Source: Peptacetobacter sp900539645
Lineage (GTDB): Bacteria > Bacillota > Clostridia > Peptostreptococcales > Peptostreptococcaceae
Length of the DNA: 64,000 nt
Direction of reading: 5' to 3'
NCBI RefSeq assembly: GCF_047807365.1
Contig: NZ_JBLOUI010000004.1
Span: 26,878 to 90,877 of the forward strand
This document shows positions 9,542-18,334 of this stretch, in pieces. Numbering within the stretch: position 1 is the stretch's first letter; each line of letters starts with the position of its first letter. Under the pieces are notes generated by a model that had not been told where the DNA came from, made no database searches, and saw only the letters and a program-made list of their open reading frames with translations. Position numbers and translations under genes: made by a program.

Positions 9542-9579
9542 TCTCTTATAAAGAAAAAGAATTTTTAGGAGAGGATAAA

Positions 9580-9936
9580 ATGCCAGAAGATAGAAATAAT
9601 AAAGTTAGTTGTTCTAATTATAGGTGTGAAATAGAAGTAACATTAGAAGTAATAGGAGGTAAATGGAAATCTTTAATATTGTGGAATCTCGGAGAACATG
9701 GTGTTATAAGATTTAATGAATTCAAAAGAATTATTCCAGACATAAGTCAGAAGATGTTAAGCCAGCAGCTAAGAGATTTAGAGTCTAATAAATTAGTTGA
9801 GAGAAAAGTATATAATCAAGTTCCTCCAATGGTAGAGTATTCACTAACAGAAATGGGACAAAAGTTAATGCCTATATTGAAAGAAATGGATATATGGGGA
9901 AAAGATTTTGTCGCTAAGTATAAAAAAAATAAATAA
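9580..9936 (+). CDS. HxlR-family winged-helix regulator
   Basis: 118 residues, the usual length of the family. Visible features are EVIGGKWKSLILWNL, the recognition region ISQKMLSQQLRDLESNKLVERKVY and PPMVEYSLTEMGQKL. Two cysteines (about residues 11 and 16) directly precede the first helix. Redox-sensing HxlR members such as HypR use an N-terminal cysteine, so thiol sensing is possible but unproven. AGGAGAG stands before the ATG. It is divergent from the MerR gene, and no obvious target gene is adjacent. Confidence 0.88.
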   Translation: MPEDRNNKVSCSNYRCEIEVTLEVIGGKWKSLILWNLGEHGVIRFNEFKRIIPDISQKMLSQQLRDLESNKLVERKVYNQVPPMVEYSLTEMGQKLMPILKEMDIWGKDFVAKYKKNK

Positions 9937-9938
9937 AT

Positions 9939-9977
9939 AAAAAATCGCCTTTTACTAAAATTAAAGGCGATTTTTTG
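9939..9977. terminator. Terminator after the HxlR gene
   Basis: AAAAAATCGCCTTT pairs with AAAGGCGATTTTTT; it can act in both directions between the convergent HxlR and oxidoreductase genes. Confidence 0.85.
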
Positions 9978-10011
9978 TTTATCTATATTAAATGGTGTGA
10001 ATTAGGCTTTA

Positions 10012-12630
10012 TTATAATATCATTTTATGACTATTGAATCTATCTTTGGCTTCTTTTCTTTTAGCCCACATTTCATCTTCTGATTTAAAAGCTCTTTTTT
10101 GTTCTTTATCTTTTGTATACGTAGAACCAAATATTAAATCTAAAATATGAATTGAATCTTTTCCAGCAGTTTCCATAGTATTTCTACAAGAACCACAGTA
10201 TGTAACAATATTATCTTGATTAAAATCATTTATTCTTCTTGTATAAACTTTTTTAAACAATTCAGGATTTGAATCACAAACCATACCACCAACACCGCAG
10301 CATCTTGTATTTTGTCCGTTTTTATCTATTTCATCCCACTTATAACCCAGTTCATCAAGAATCCATCTTATACTTTCATGATGTGTAATTTCATCCCTTG
10401 TAACACAAGAGTCATGTATATTAAACACAATATCAGAGTTCTGTCCTATTCCCCTAGATTTTTCTGGAACTCCAATAAGATTTTTCATTAAATCCCAGTA
10501 AGATATAACCTTCTGATTTTTTGCTGTTTCTTTAAATATTTTAAAGCATGAAGGACATACAGTTATTATAACTTCTGCACCCATATCATCAAGTATATCT
10601 ATAGCTTTTTTGTTTCTAACTTCGAATTTTTCTTCTTCCCCTATAAAACGAGTAACTTTACCACAACATTGAAGCATAGCACCTACATTTTCGGCACCTA
10701 AAGAATCTTTAAGATGTTTAAATACATTTTCCACACCTTCTGGAGAATGAGCAGAGATACTACATCCAGGTGCAAAGACGTATTTAGTTTTTTTCTTTTT
10801 AGTTTCTTTCTTTATAACATTTTCAATAGGAACAGAATCAACTCTTGTGCAATATTCATCAGAACATTCTTTTTCCTGAGAGTTATCGCTTTTATGAAGT
10901 AGTTCTAAAGGAACAAGACCTTTATTTTTGGCAGCATAGTCTTCTTTTATAGCAGTAAATACCTCTCTTAAATTAAAATCATTTGGACATTGTAGAGAAC
11001 ACTGATTACACTCATTACATGAATAAGCAATCATTTTATCCATATTATCGCTTCCATTTTCAAGATATTCCTTTAAAAGAGTTTTTGGACAATCTGTATA
11101 ATCATTTAGCATTATACATTCTTTCATACACAGTTTACATTCGCACTGTCTACATCTATTAGCTTCTCTTTCTGCTTCTTCTTTAGTATATCCAAGAGCA
11201 ACTTCATCAAAAGATTTTATTCTTTCTGATGGCTCTAATTCTTGCATATCCTCTCTACTACCTTCTATTGTAGACCAATCTGTAGGCATATCGAGTTTAG
11301 TTTCATATCCCCAAGTATCTTCAAGAGTACGATTTTCTAAAAGATCCTCTCCATTTAAATATCTTATTACAGATGTAGCAGCTCTTCTTCCAGTTGCCAT
11401 TGCCTGTATAGCAATTAAAGATTCTCCAGAAGCATCTCCTGCTATAAATATTTTTTCATTTTCGCTAGACTGAAGAGTTAGTTTATCACAGTCAAAAGTA
11501 GAGTTTGGTCTCTGTTTAAGTACATCCTTTGCAAAATCACCTTCTACACCTTGACCAATCGCAAATATTATTGTATCAACTTCTAAATACTTAGTGTCAT
11601 CTTCATCAAATGTAGGTGCAAATCTATTATTTTCATCAAACATAGAAAGACATTTTTTTAATGTTACACCTGAAACCCTATTATTTTCATCTACATGTAT
11701 TTCTTTTATTGCAGAAGCATGGTTAAACTTTATACCTTCAGCACGAGCTCCTTTAATTTCATGATTAGAAGATGCCATAGTATCAAAGCTGTCTTCTAGA
11801 CATACAGAGCAAACTTTTTCTATAGAATTCATCCTAATAGCTGTTCTAGCACAGTCCATAGCAACATCACCACCACCAACTACAAGTGCAATTTTGCCTA
11901 CTTTTTTAGCAGTATTTGTTAAAGCTACTTCTTGTAAAAATTCAGCAGCGCTATAAATTCCATCAGCGTCAGAGTTTTTTAAGCTTCTATCAACACGTCC
12001 ACTATGTTTTCCAACAGCTACAACAACACTATCAAAACTATCTACTATTTCATTTAAAGATACATCCTTACCGATTTCACAATTAAGTTCAAATTTTATA
12101 CCTAATTTATCTAAATAAGTTATTTCGTGTTCTAGAACATTTCTTGGAAGTCTGTATTCAGGTATTCCTAGTCTAAGCATACCTCCTCTTACAGGCATTT
12201 TTTCAAATATAGTAACTTCACAACCTTCTCTTCTTAATTCAAGTGCCGCTTGTAATCCAGATGGACCAGAACCTATAATAGCAACTTTTTTACCATTTTT
12301 AGGTTTTATTGATAAATCCCAATCATTTTCATCATCAAAATTATCAGCAGCATATCTTTTAAGAGATGCTATTGCCATAGGACTATTACCTTCATTCCAT
12401 TTACACTTTCCTTCACAAGGATGTGCACAGATTCTTCCTAAACTACCTGGTAAGAAAAGATTTTCTCTTATAACTTTTATAGATTCTTTTCCGTTTCCTT
12501 CTTTTATAAGTCTTACATATTCTTTGACATTTGTATGCATTGGACATGTAGCAACACATGCTGGTGTTTCATCTCCCATACAATTTTCAACGATTTTTTC
12601 CATATTTTTTATAACTTCTTCTTTTATCAT
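10012..12630 (-). CDS. FAD/NAD(P)-dependent oxidoreductase fused to Fe-S and CCG (HdrB/GlpC-like) domains
   Basis: 872 residues. The N-terminus has cysteines (C17, C25, C29, C68, C72, C76) as in the Fe-S module of glutamate-synthase small-subunit/NfnB-type proteins. It is followed by an FAD site (GSGPSG, residues 120-125) and an NAD(P) site (VVGGGDVAMDCARTA). A ferredoxin-like region shows CRQCECKLCMKEC and CNECNQCSLQCP. The C-terminal part holds two cysteine-rich CCG modules: APGCS/LQCCGKV/CPSC and HDSC/RCCGVGG/YCGSC. CCG modules bind Fe-S clusters or metals in heterodisulfide reductases and GlpC-like proteins. A soluble electron-transfer enzyme is inferred; the substrate is unknown. It lies 22 bp downstream of the DMT transporter gene, likely in one operon. 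Confidence 0.85.
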   Translation of the reverse strand: MIKEEVIKNMEKIVENCMGDETPACVATCPMHTNVKEYVRLIKEGNGKESIKVIRENLFLPGSLGRICAHPCEGKCKWNEGNSPMAIASLKRYAADNFDDENDWDLSIKPKNGKKVAIIGSGPSGLQAALELRREGCEVTIFEKMPVRGGMLRLGIPEYRLPRNVLEHEITYLDKLGIKFELNCEIGKDVSLNEIVDSFDSVVVAVGKHSGRVDRSLKNSDADGIYSAAEFLQEVALTNTAKKVGKIALVVGGGDVAMDCARTAIRMNSIEKVCSVCLEDSFDTMASSNHEIKGARAEGIKFNHASAIKEIHVDENNRVSGVTLKKCLSMFDENNRFAPTFDEDDTKYLEVDTIIFAIGQGVEGDFAKDVLKQRPNSTFDCDKLTLQSSENEKIFIAGDASGESLIAIQAMATGRRAATSVIRYLNGEDLLENRTLEDTWGYETKLDMPTDWSTIEGSREDMQELEPSERIKSFDEVALGYTKEEAEREANRCRQCECKLCMKECIMLNDYTDCPKTLLKEYLENGSDNMDKMIAYSCNECNQCSLQCPNDFNLREVFTAIKEDYAAKNKGLVPLELLHKSDNSQEKECSDEYCTRVDSVPIENVIKKETKKKKTKYVFAPGCSISAHSPEGVENVFKHLKDSLGAENVGAMLQCCGKVTRFIGEEEKFEVRNKKAIDILDDMGAEVIITVCPSCFKIFKETAKNQKVISYWDLMKNLIGVPEKSRGIGQNSDIVFNIHDSCVTRDEITHHESIRWILDELGYKWDEIDKNGQNTRCCGVGGMVCDSNPELFKKVYTRRINDFNQDNIVTYCGSCRNTMETAGKDSIHILDLIFGSTYTKDKEQKRAFKSEDEMWAKRKEAKDRFNSHKMIL

Positions 12631-12652
12631 AAAAATTCTCCTAATTAATAAA

Positions 12653-13657
12653 CTATTTATTGTTTTTTAAAGTCTTTGGATTTATAGCAAAAATAAATAC
12701 ACCAATAACTATAACTATTCCCCAAAAGGCAAGAGTTGGAGTTATTTTATTTCCAAAGAGTAATGCACTAAATATAATGGTCCATAGCGCAGAAGTACTA
12801 TTTAATGCAGTACCCATAGCAGAACCAATAAGATCTACAGCTTTATACCATGAAAGGTAAGTAAATGCACCTAAAATAGCAATAAGAGCATATTTGAAAA
12901 CAAGACCACTAGAAACGATATTGCTTGCTAGAGGATATCCTTTTATTGCAGGTAAGACTATTACTGCATATGCAACCATAGATACAAGATATCTCAAACA
13001 TAAAAGCTGTTGAGGTGTAGACTCTACAGATACTTCATCTTTTATATGTTTCATAGCAAACCCTATAATGACACCTTCTAATGCCCATCCTAAAACAGCT
13101 ACAAAGGCAAACATTATTCCTTTAAAGAATGTACCAGGCATATTTCCTGTTGGATTAAATCCAAGCATGAAAGAGCCAGTTAAACTAATGATAATTCCTA
13201 TAACAGAATTTAAAGAAAGCTTTTCCTTTAAAAATAAATAAGATAATAAAGCACCTACACCAGGATATATAACAGATATACTTGATGCATATGGAGCAGT
13301 TGCATATTTAATACCTAGAAGATAAGCACTCATTCCTATTGGAGAACCAACAAGTGCAGCTATTGCAGTTGCCTTACCTTTTTTTGTTTTAAATAGCAAA
13401 TAGAAAACATGTTTTAATTGTTTGCTAAATAATAAAACTAAAGCAACCCAGAAAAAGCAAAAGCTTTCATGGAAAAATGCTGTAACAAGTGGAGAAAATG
13501 AAAAACTAGTTTCAGATATACCTTGTGAAAGAGCAAATGCTTTATCAGTAAAAATAGAATTTAAACCAACTCTTCCCATTAGGACACCATCTAATCCCCA
13601 TGCGATACCTACAAAAATTCCTAATAATAATCCTTTTTTTAAATTTTTATTGTCCAA
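12653..13657 (-). CDS. DMT-superfamily (EamA-like) transporter
   Basis: 334 residues with about ten hydrophobic segments. Two EamA-like halves are visible, the first ending in YATAPYASSISVIYPGVGAL and FLKEKLSLNSVIGIIISLTG. The start is TTG, with AAGGAG nine bases upstream; no ATG fits this ribosome site. First gene of an operon with the oxidoreductase at 10012-12630. Exporter or importer of a small metabolite; the substrate cannot be read from sequence. Its upstream region carries the GGTA-N7-TACC element shared with the alcohol dehydrogenase gene. Confidence 0.85.
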   Translation of the reverse strand: MDNKNLKKGLLLGIFVGIAWGLDGVLMGRVGLNSIFTDKAFALSQGISETSFSFSPLVTAFFHESFCFFWVALVLLFSKQLKHVFYLLFKTKKGKATAIAALVGSPIGMSAYLLGIKYATAPYASSISVIYPGVGALLSYLFLKEKLSLNSVIGIIISLTGSFMLGFNPTGNMPGTFFKGIMFAFVAVLGWALEGVIIGFAMKHIKDEVSVESTPQQLLCLRYLVSMVAYAVIVLPAIKGYPLASNIVSSGLVFKYALIAILGAFTYLSWYKAVDLIGSAMGTALNSTSALWTIIFSALLFGNKITPTLAFWGIVIVIGVFIFAINPKTLKNNK

Positions 13658-13789
13658 TTTTAAAATCTCCTTATTATAAAAAAATTAGTTTTATAAGTTT
13701 AAATTATTTAATCCATATCATATGATAAATTTTAAGGTCCTTAAATTATTAATAGTTAAATAATATAAAATTAACAAAGAACTGTAAAT

Positions 13790-13847
13790 AAGGCACTTTT
13801 TGGTATGTAAATTACCTTTTAGTATGTAAGTTACTTTTTGGTAAAGG
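13790..13847 (-). promoter_or_regulatory. Operator-like element, copy 1, upstream of the DMT/oxidoreductase operon
   Basis: Two dyads, GGTATGTAAATTACC (13802-13816) and AGTATGTAAGTTACT (13821-13835), are centred 19 bp apart and preceded by AAGGCACTTTT. Read on the minus strand, GTGCCTT stands 22 bases before a TATATT -10. The same arrangement occurs at 15154-15190. Confidence 0.6.
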
Positions 13848-13857
13848 ATTATTTATA

Positions 13858-13895
13858 TATAAAAGGAGCTAAATAACATAAAGTTAGTTAGCCCC
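13858..13895 (-). terminator. Terminator of the alcohol dehydrogenase gene
   Basis: On the minus strand GGGGCTAA pairs with TTAGCTCC (one G-T pair), followed by TTTTATA, 19 bases after the stop codon. Confidence 0.7.
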
Positions 13896-13913
13896 TATAT
13901 AAAGATATTAGTA

Positions 13914-15080
13914 TTAGAAGTTTACATCTTCTCCATAGTAAACTGCTTTAAATAGTTCTTTCATTTCTTCGACAGATATATTTCTTGGGTTTGTACCTGT
14001 ACATGGGTCTGCAACTGCAGTTTCAGCTATTGACTGTAAGTTTTCATTAAATACATCTTCAGATAAACCAAATTCTTTTAATGAGTTTGCCATACCCATG
14101 TCTTTTCTAAACTGTTTAACAACATTTACTAAAGATTCAACTAATTCATCTTCTGTATTTCCTTCTAACCCTAATCTTCTAGCTATATCAGCATATGCAT
14201 CTTTAGCTGTTTTAGCATTGAACTGTATTGCAGCTGATAGATATATAGCATTTGCTAGACCATGAGGTATATTAAATATTTTTCCTGTTTTATGAGACAT
14301 AGAATGAACTATACCTAATATAGCATTTGAGAATGCCATACCTGCTAAGTTCTGAGCTATATGCATATCTTTTCTAGCCTGTTCATCGCCATTGAAAGAA
14401 TCAACTAAAGTAGCGTATATCATTTCTATTGATTTCATAGCTAAAGCATCTGTTATTGGATTTCTAGCATTAGAAACATAAGCTTCTATAGCATGAGTTA
14501 AAGCATCCATACCAGTATTTGCAACTAATGTTTTTGGCATGCTCTGAACTAAATTAGTATCTACTATAGCTACATCTGGAGTTATATTGTAGTCAGCTAT
14601 TGGGTATTTTACACCTGTTTCATTGTCAGTTATTACTGAGAATGAAGTTACTTCAGTTGCAGTACCACTTGTAGTTGGTATAGCTATAAAGTTAGCTTTC
14701 TGTCTTAATTCTGGTAAGTTAAATGGTTTTGCAGCTTCTTCAAAAGTAAATTCTGGGTATTCGTAGAATATCCACATAGCTTTAGCGGCATCTATTGGAG
14801 AACCTCCACCTATACCTATTATTAAATCAGGCTGGAATTCATTCATCATTTCTACACCTTTTTTTACAGTTGCTACAGAAGGATCATTTTCAACCCCCTG
14901 GAAAATAGAAGTTTCTATATTAGCTTCTTTTAAATTTGACTGTATTTTTGGAACTGTTCCATCCTTGATTAATCTTTCAGAACCGATAACAAGCATTGCT
15001 TTAGTTCCTTTTACATTTTTTAAATAGTCGATTGCATTTTCACCAAAGTATAAATCTCTTGGTATTGTAAATCTGTTCAT
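13914..15080 (-). CDS. Iron-containing (group III) alcohol dehydrogenase
   Basis: 388 residues, normal for the family. NAD(P)-binding GIGGGSPIDAAKAMW lies near residue 90. The metal-ligand signatures include GMDALTHAIEAY, and HSMSHKTGKIFNIPHGLANA supplies two histidines. TTSGTATEVTSF is also typical. Members reduce aldehydes to alcohols or oxidise diols with Fe2+; butanol/1,3-propanediol-type activity is plausible but the substrate is not deducible. AGGAGG ribosome site before ATG. Monocistronic with its own terminator. Confidence 0.92.
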   Translation of the reverse strand: MNRFTIPRDLYFGENAIDYLKNVKGTKAMLVIGSERLIKDGTVPKIQSNLKEANIETSIFQGVENDPSVATVKKGVEMMNEFQPDLIIGIGGGSPIDAAKAMWIFYEYPEFTFEEAAKPFNLPELRQKANFIAIPTTSGTATEVTSFSVITDNETGVKYPIADYNITPDVAIVDTNLVQSMPKTLVANTGMDALTHAIEAYVSNARNPITDALAMKSIEMIYATLVDSFNGDEQARKDMHIAQNLAGMAFSNAILGIVHSMSHKTGKIFNIPHGLANAIYLSAAIQFNAKTAKDAYADIARRLGLEGNTEDELVESLVNVVKQFRKDMGMANSLKEFGLSEDVFNENLQSIAETAVADPCTGTNPRNISVEEMKELFKAVYYGEDVNF

Positions 15081-15153
15081 AAGTTTCCTCCTAACAAAGT
15101 ATTAATTTTGATTACGAAATTAATTATAAATATTAAAAAATTAAAAAAAAAGA

Positions 15154-15190
15154 AGGCACTTTTAGGTATGATACTTACCTTTAGGTATCA
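15154..15190 (-). promoter_or_regulatory. Operator-like element, copy 2, upstream of the alcohol dehydrogenase
   Basis: AAGGCACTTTTAGGTATG followed by the second half of the dyad GGTATGATACTTACC (15166-15180), then another GGTAT half-site. On the minus strand GTGCCTT is 23 bases from a TATAAT -10, nearly the same spacing as copy 1. The position just upstream of the -35 suggests an activator site. Confidence 0.6.
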
Positions 15191-15380
15191 AATTAGATAA
15201 ATAAACATTTCTGTAAAGTAAAAAAATTTAACTTAATAAAAATAAATGGAAAATAATTAAATTATTTAATATAATATAATTTAGAAAAAGCAAGATGATA
15301 ATAGTATTAAAACTAGATAAAAAATTTATTTGAAAATTACTAGTGTCATAAAATTCACAAAATTTAGGAGGGAAATAACA

Positions 15381-15644
15381 ATGGAAACAATGTATATAGT
15401 TGCATTTAATTCAACACACAACGCAATAAAAACAGAAAAATTATTACAGAAAGACGATATAAAAGCTACTACACTTCCAACACCAAGAGAAATAAGTGCA
15501 AGTTGTGGAATATCAATAAAATTTGAAAAAGAAGATATAGAAAGAGTAAAAAATATTCTTTCTGAAAATAGTATAGATTGCAAAGGTTTATTTATGATAG
15601 AGAAGCTTGAAGGTGGTAAAAGAAGCGCTTCAGAATTAAACTAA
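15381..15644 (+). CDS. DUF3343 protein (putative Se/S carrier-like)
   Basis: 87 residues starting METMYIVAFNSTHNAIKTEK, which matches the short DUF3343 family. A cysteine lies in SASCGISIKF, where the family has its conserved one. DUF3343 genes co-occur with selenium-utilisation genes, and a carrier role has been proposed. The start is fixed by AGGAGGGAAATAACA before ATG 15381; in-frame upstream codons lack a ribosome site. It is 13 bp from the DUF951 gene and likely co-transcribed. Confidence 0.8.
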   Translation: METMYIVAFNSTHNAIKTEKLLQKDDIKATTLPTPREISASCGISIKFEKEDIERVKNILSENSIDCKGLFMIEKLEGGKRSASELN

Positions 15645-15657
15645 TGGAGGGATTATT

Positions 15658-15852
15658 ATGCCATTAAATCTTGAAAAAGGAGATATAGTAGAATTAAAAA
15701 AGCCACACGCTTGTGGTTGCAAGGAGTTTGAAATAACTAGAACGGGAATGGATATAAAAGCAAGATGTAAGCAATGTGGAAGATTAATTATGCTAGATAG
15801 AGAAACTTTTGAAAAAAGAATTAAGAAGCTAAAAAAAGCAAATGAAGAATAA
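15658..15852 (+). CDS. DUF951 small zinc-ribbon-like protein
   Basis: 64 residues: MPLNLEKGDIVELKKPHACG, then CKEFEITRTGMDIKARCKQCGR. The Cys-Gly-Cys and CxxC pairs suggest one zinc ion. This conserved Bacillota family has no known function and is often encoded near replication or translation genes. GGAGGGATTATT is the ribosome site. Coupled to the DUF3343 gene. Confidence 0.85.
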   Translation: MPLNLEKGDIVELKKPHACGCKEFEITRTGMDIKARCKQCGRLIMLDRETFEKRIKKLKKANEE

Positions 15853-15996
15853 ATATTAATAAAAAGTAGTTTTACAGCAGTAAAAAAAGAGCAAATATTG
15901 TACTTAATAAATTAAATGGTAAATAATATATATAAAAAAATGATATAAAAATAACTCGTTTTTTTAATATTTAACGTATATTATTTAAGAAAAATT

Positions 15997-16005
15997 TGAT
16001 ATAAT
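15997..16005 (+). promoter_or_regulatory. Extended -10 promoter of the aminotransferase gene
   Basis: TGATATAAT, a consensus extended -10, stands 58 bases before the start codon. Confidence 0.6.
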
Positions 16006-16063
16006 GTAATTATAAAATGAATAAATTCATTGAAATAAACATTTTCATGGGGGTGCTATAAAA

Positions 16064-17254
16064 ATGGCAGTAAAATTTGCAAGAAGATTAGACAACTTAG
16101 AAGGATCAGCAATACGTGAACTGTTAAAATTAACAGCTAGACCAGAAGTTATATCATTCGCTGGTGGTATGCCTGCTCCAGAATTATTCCCAGTAGAAGA
16201 AATGAAAAAAATATCAGTTCAGGTTCTTGAAGAACAGGGAAAAGTAGCCTTACAGTATACTACTACTGAAGGATACAAACCATTAAGAGAAAAAATAGCA
16301 GAAAGAATGAACAGAAAATTAAAAACTAATGTAGGTCCAGACGATATACTTATAACAAGTGGATCTCAGCAGGGTCTTGATTTCTCTGGTAAAGTATTCC
16401 TAGATGAAGGTGACATAGTATTATGTGAAAGTCCATCATACATGGGTGCTTTAAATGCTTTCAAATCATATCAGCCAAAATTCATAGAAATACCAACAGA
16501 TGATAACGGTATGATAATGGAAGAACTTGAAAAAGTATTAGAAGAAAACGACAGAGTAAAAATGATATATGTTATACCAGATTTCCAGAATCCATCAGGT
16601 AGAACTTGGCCAATGGAAAGAAGAGAAAAATTCATGGAAATAATAAATAAATACGAAATACCTGTTATAGAAGATAACCCATATGGTGAATTAAGATTCG
16701 AAGGTGAATTCTTACCATCATTAAAAGCTATGGATACTAAAGGTTTAGTAATATTCCTTGGAACATTCTCTAAAATATTCTGCCCAGGATACAGATTAGG
16801 ATGGACTTGTGCAGCTCCAGAAATATTAAACAAATACAATATATGCAAACAGGGAGCAGACTTACAGGCTTCTACAATATCTCAGATGGAAGTTAACAAA
16901 TTCATAGAAGAATATGATTTAGATGCTCATGTTGAAAATATAAAAGCTTGCTACGTTAAACGTAGAGATTTAATGTTAAAAACTATGGAAGAAGAATTCC
17001 CAGCATGTGTTAAATTCACTCATCCACAGGGTGGTCTATTCACTTGGGTAGTACTTCCAGAAAACGTAAAAGCAGCTGAAATGGCTACTAAATGTCTTGA
17101 AAAGAATGTTGCATACGTACCAGGAGATTCATTCTTCCCTAATGGTGGAGTATACAACTGCTGTAGATTAAACTACTCTAACATGCCAGAAGACAAAATA
17201 GTTGAAGGTATCAAGAGAATGGGACAGGTTTTAAGAGAAGAATTAGGTGAATAA
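16064..17254 (+). CDS. PLP-dependent class I/II aminotransferase
   Basis: 396 residues. Characteristic motifs are ITSGSQQGLDFSGKVFLDEGD, YVIPDFQNPSGRTWP, VIEDNPYGELRF and the PLP-lysine site FLGTFSKIFCPGYRLGW. This subgroup (fold type I, 2-aminoadipate/MocR-like aminotransferases without the DNA-binding domain) transfers amino groups between amino acids and 2-oxo acids. Amino-acid fermentation is the likely context in this family of anaerobes. GGGGGTG ribosome site. Monocistronic, ending in a strong terminator. Confidence 0.9.
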   Translation: MAVKFARRLDNLEGSAIRELLKLTARPEVISFAGGMPAPELFPVEEMKKISVQVLEEQGKVALQYTTTEGYKPLREKIAERMNRKLKTNVGPDDILITSGSQQGLDFSGKVFLDEGDIVLCESPSYMGALNAFKSYQPKFIEIPTDDNGMIMEELEKVLEENDRVKMIYVIPDFQNPSGRTWPMERREKFMEIINKYEIPVIEDNPYGELRFEGEFLPSLKAMDTKGLVIFLGTFSKIFCPGYRLGWTCAAPEILNKYNICKQGADLQASTISQMEVNKFIEEYDLDAHVENIKACYVKRRDLMLKTMEEEFPACVKFTHPQGGLFTWVVLPENVKAAEMATKCLEKNVAYVPGDSFFPNGGVYNCCRLNYSNMPEDKIVEGIKRMGQVLREELGE

Positions 17255-17275
17255 TCTTTAAAACTTTGAATAAAT

Positions 17276-17314
17276 AAAAAAAAAGCTATTGTACTTAGTA
17301 CAATAGCTTTTTTT
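17276..17314. terminator. Bidirectional terminator between convergent genes
   Basis: AAAAGCTATTGTAC pairs with GTACAATAGCTTTT-type sequence around a TTA loop, with T/A runs on both sides. Confidence 0.9.
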
Positions 17315-17882
17315 ATTTGCTAAATGGAAATTTCCATATAGCAGGTGTAAAAATAGATAAACCTATAGCAATATCATCTGTCAAATTTTCAATAATGTGA
17401 GGAATATTACTTTTTATTATAGTTGTATCTCCAACTGATAATTTTATATCTTCATCTGGAAGATGTATAATAACCTCTCCTTTTTCAAGCATAACAATTT
17501 CTTCACTTTCATGAATTACCGGAAAATCACCATCACAAGACTTAGGATCTAGAAAGAACTTTATAGCTAAAGACTTAGGTATAAAAGTTTCATTAGGCAT
17601 AGGAGTAAGTAGATGATATTCAACAGTAGAATTAGGTTGTTTCATCATAATTACATCACCGCTTTTTGTAGTAAGATCATCAGAATGTTTTTCGGTTTCC
17701 ATAAGAAGATACGTCGGAATATCTAATGATTTAGAGATTTTCCTTAAAGAAGAAAGTGAAGGGTCTACTAAATTTCTTTCTATCTGAGAAATATAGCCTA
17801 TAGATAAACCAGTTTCATCAGAGAGTTGTTGCAAAGTTATACTTTTGTTTTTTCTAAAATTTCGTATTCGTTCTCCAAGCAT
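17313..17882 (-). CDS. XRE-family regulator with C-terminal cupin domain
   Basis: 189 residues. The N-terminal HTH reads IRNFRKNKSITLQQLSDETG and LSIGYISQIERNLVDPSLSS. The C-terminal cupin_2 domain (HESEEIVMLEKGEVIIHLPDEDIKL, then SVGDTTIIKSNIPH) is the usual small-molecule sensor of this class. Such regulators often control amino-acid or polyamine metabolism. It sits between the aminotransferase and the dipeptide epimerase operon, and either could be its target; this is inference. Confidence 0.9.
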   Translation of the reverse strand: MLGERIRNFRKNKSITLQQLSDETGLSIGYISQIERNLVDPSLSSLRKISKSLDIPTYLLMETEKHSDDLTTKSGDVIMMKQPNSTVEYHLLTPMPNETFIPKSLAIKFFLDPKSCDGDFPVIHESEEIVMLEKGEVIIHLPDEDIKLSVGDTTIIKSNIPHIIENLTDDIAIGLSIFTPAIWKFPFSK

Positions 17883-18334
17883 TTTTTACCTCTCTATAAA
17901 TTATATTTTATATATTTAAAACAAATGTTTTCCCTTAACCTATACAATGATATCACAAAAAAAAGATAAGATAAAGTTATAATTTTTAAAATAAAAAAAT
18001 AAATAAAGATTTTTTTTTTATAAATACAATAAAAAAATAGGGTTAAATTTGACTGAAAACGAAAAAAATCTGTAAAAATAGTAAAAATAAGCCTAAAAAG
18101 GCAAAAAATGTACAAAAATAGACTAAAAAAAATACTTAATTACGATTAAAAAGTTATTTTTTTTATTATTTATAAAAAATATTTTGAAAATTTATTGATT
18201 AATAAAAAAATATGTGCTAAAATTATAAAAAAAAAGATGATACTGAATTTTCAGAAAAGCTAATATATTTATATTCTTGAGAAAAAGCTAGTCTATCTGA
18301 AAAAATCCAATTCAGTTAATCACAGGAGGGTAAA
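17883..18334. other. Long AT-rich intergenic region before the epimerase operon
   Basis: About 450 bp, over 80% A+T, with no convincing gene. The only clear signal is the promoter at 18195-18223. A short dyad CTGAATTTTCAG (from about 18243) and a related CTGAA/TTCAG pair just before the ribosome site may be operators but are weak. Confidence 0.5.
18195..18223 (+). promoter_or_regulatory. Sigma-A type promoter of the epimerase operon
   Basis: TTGATT and TAAAAT separated by 17 bp, about 110 bases upstream of the start codon. Confidence 0.65.

Noticed and set aside
13790..15190. Sigma-54 promoters suggested by AGGCAC in the shared element
   Set aside because: The GC pair expected 10 bases after GG is TA in both copies, and the orientation would transcribe away from the genes.
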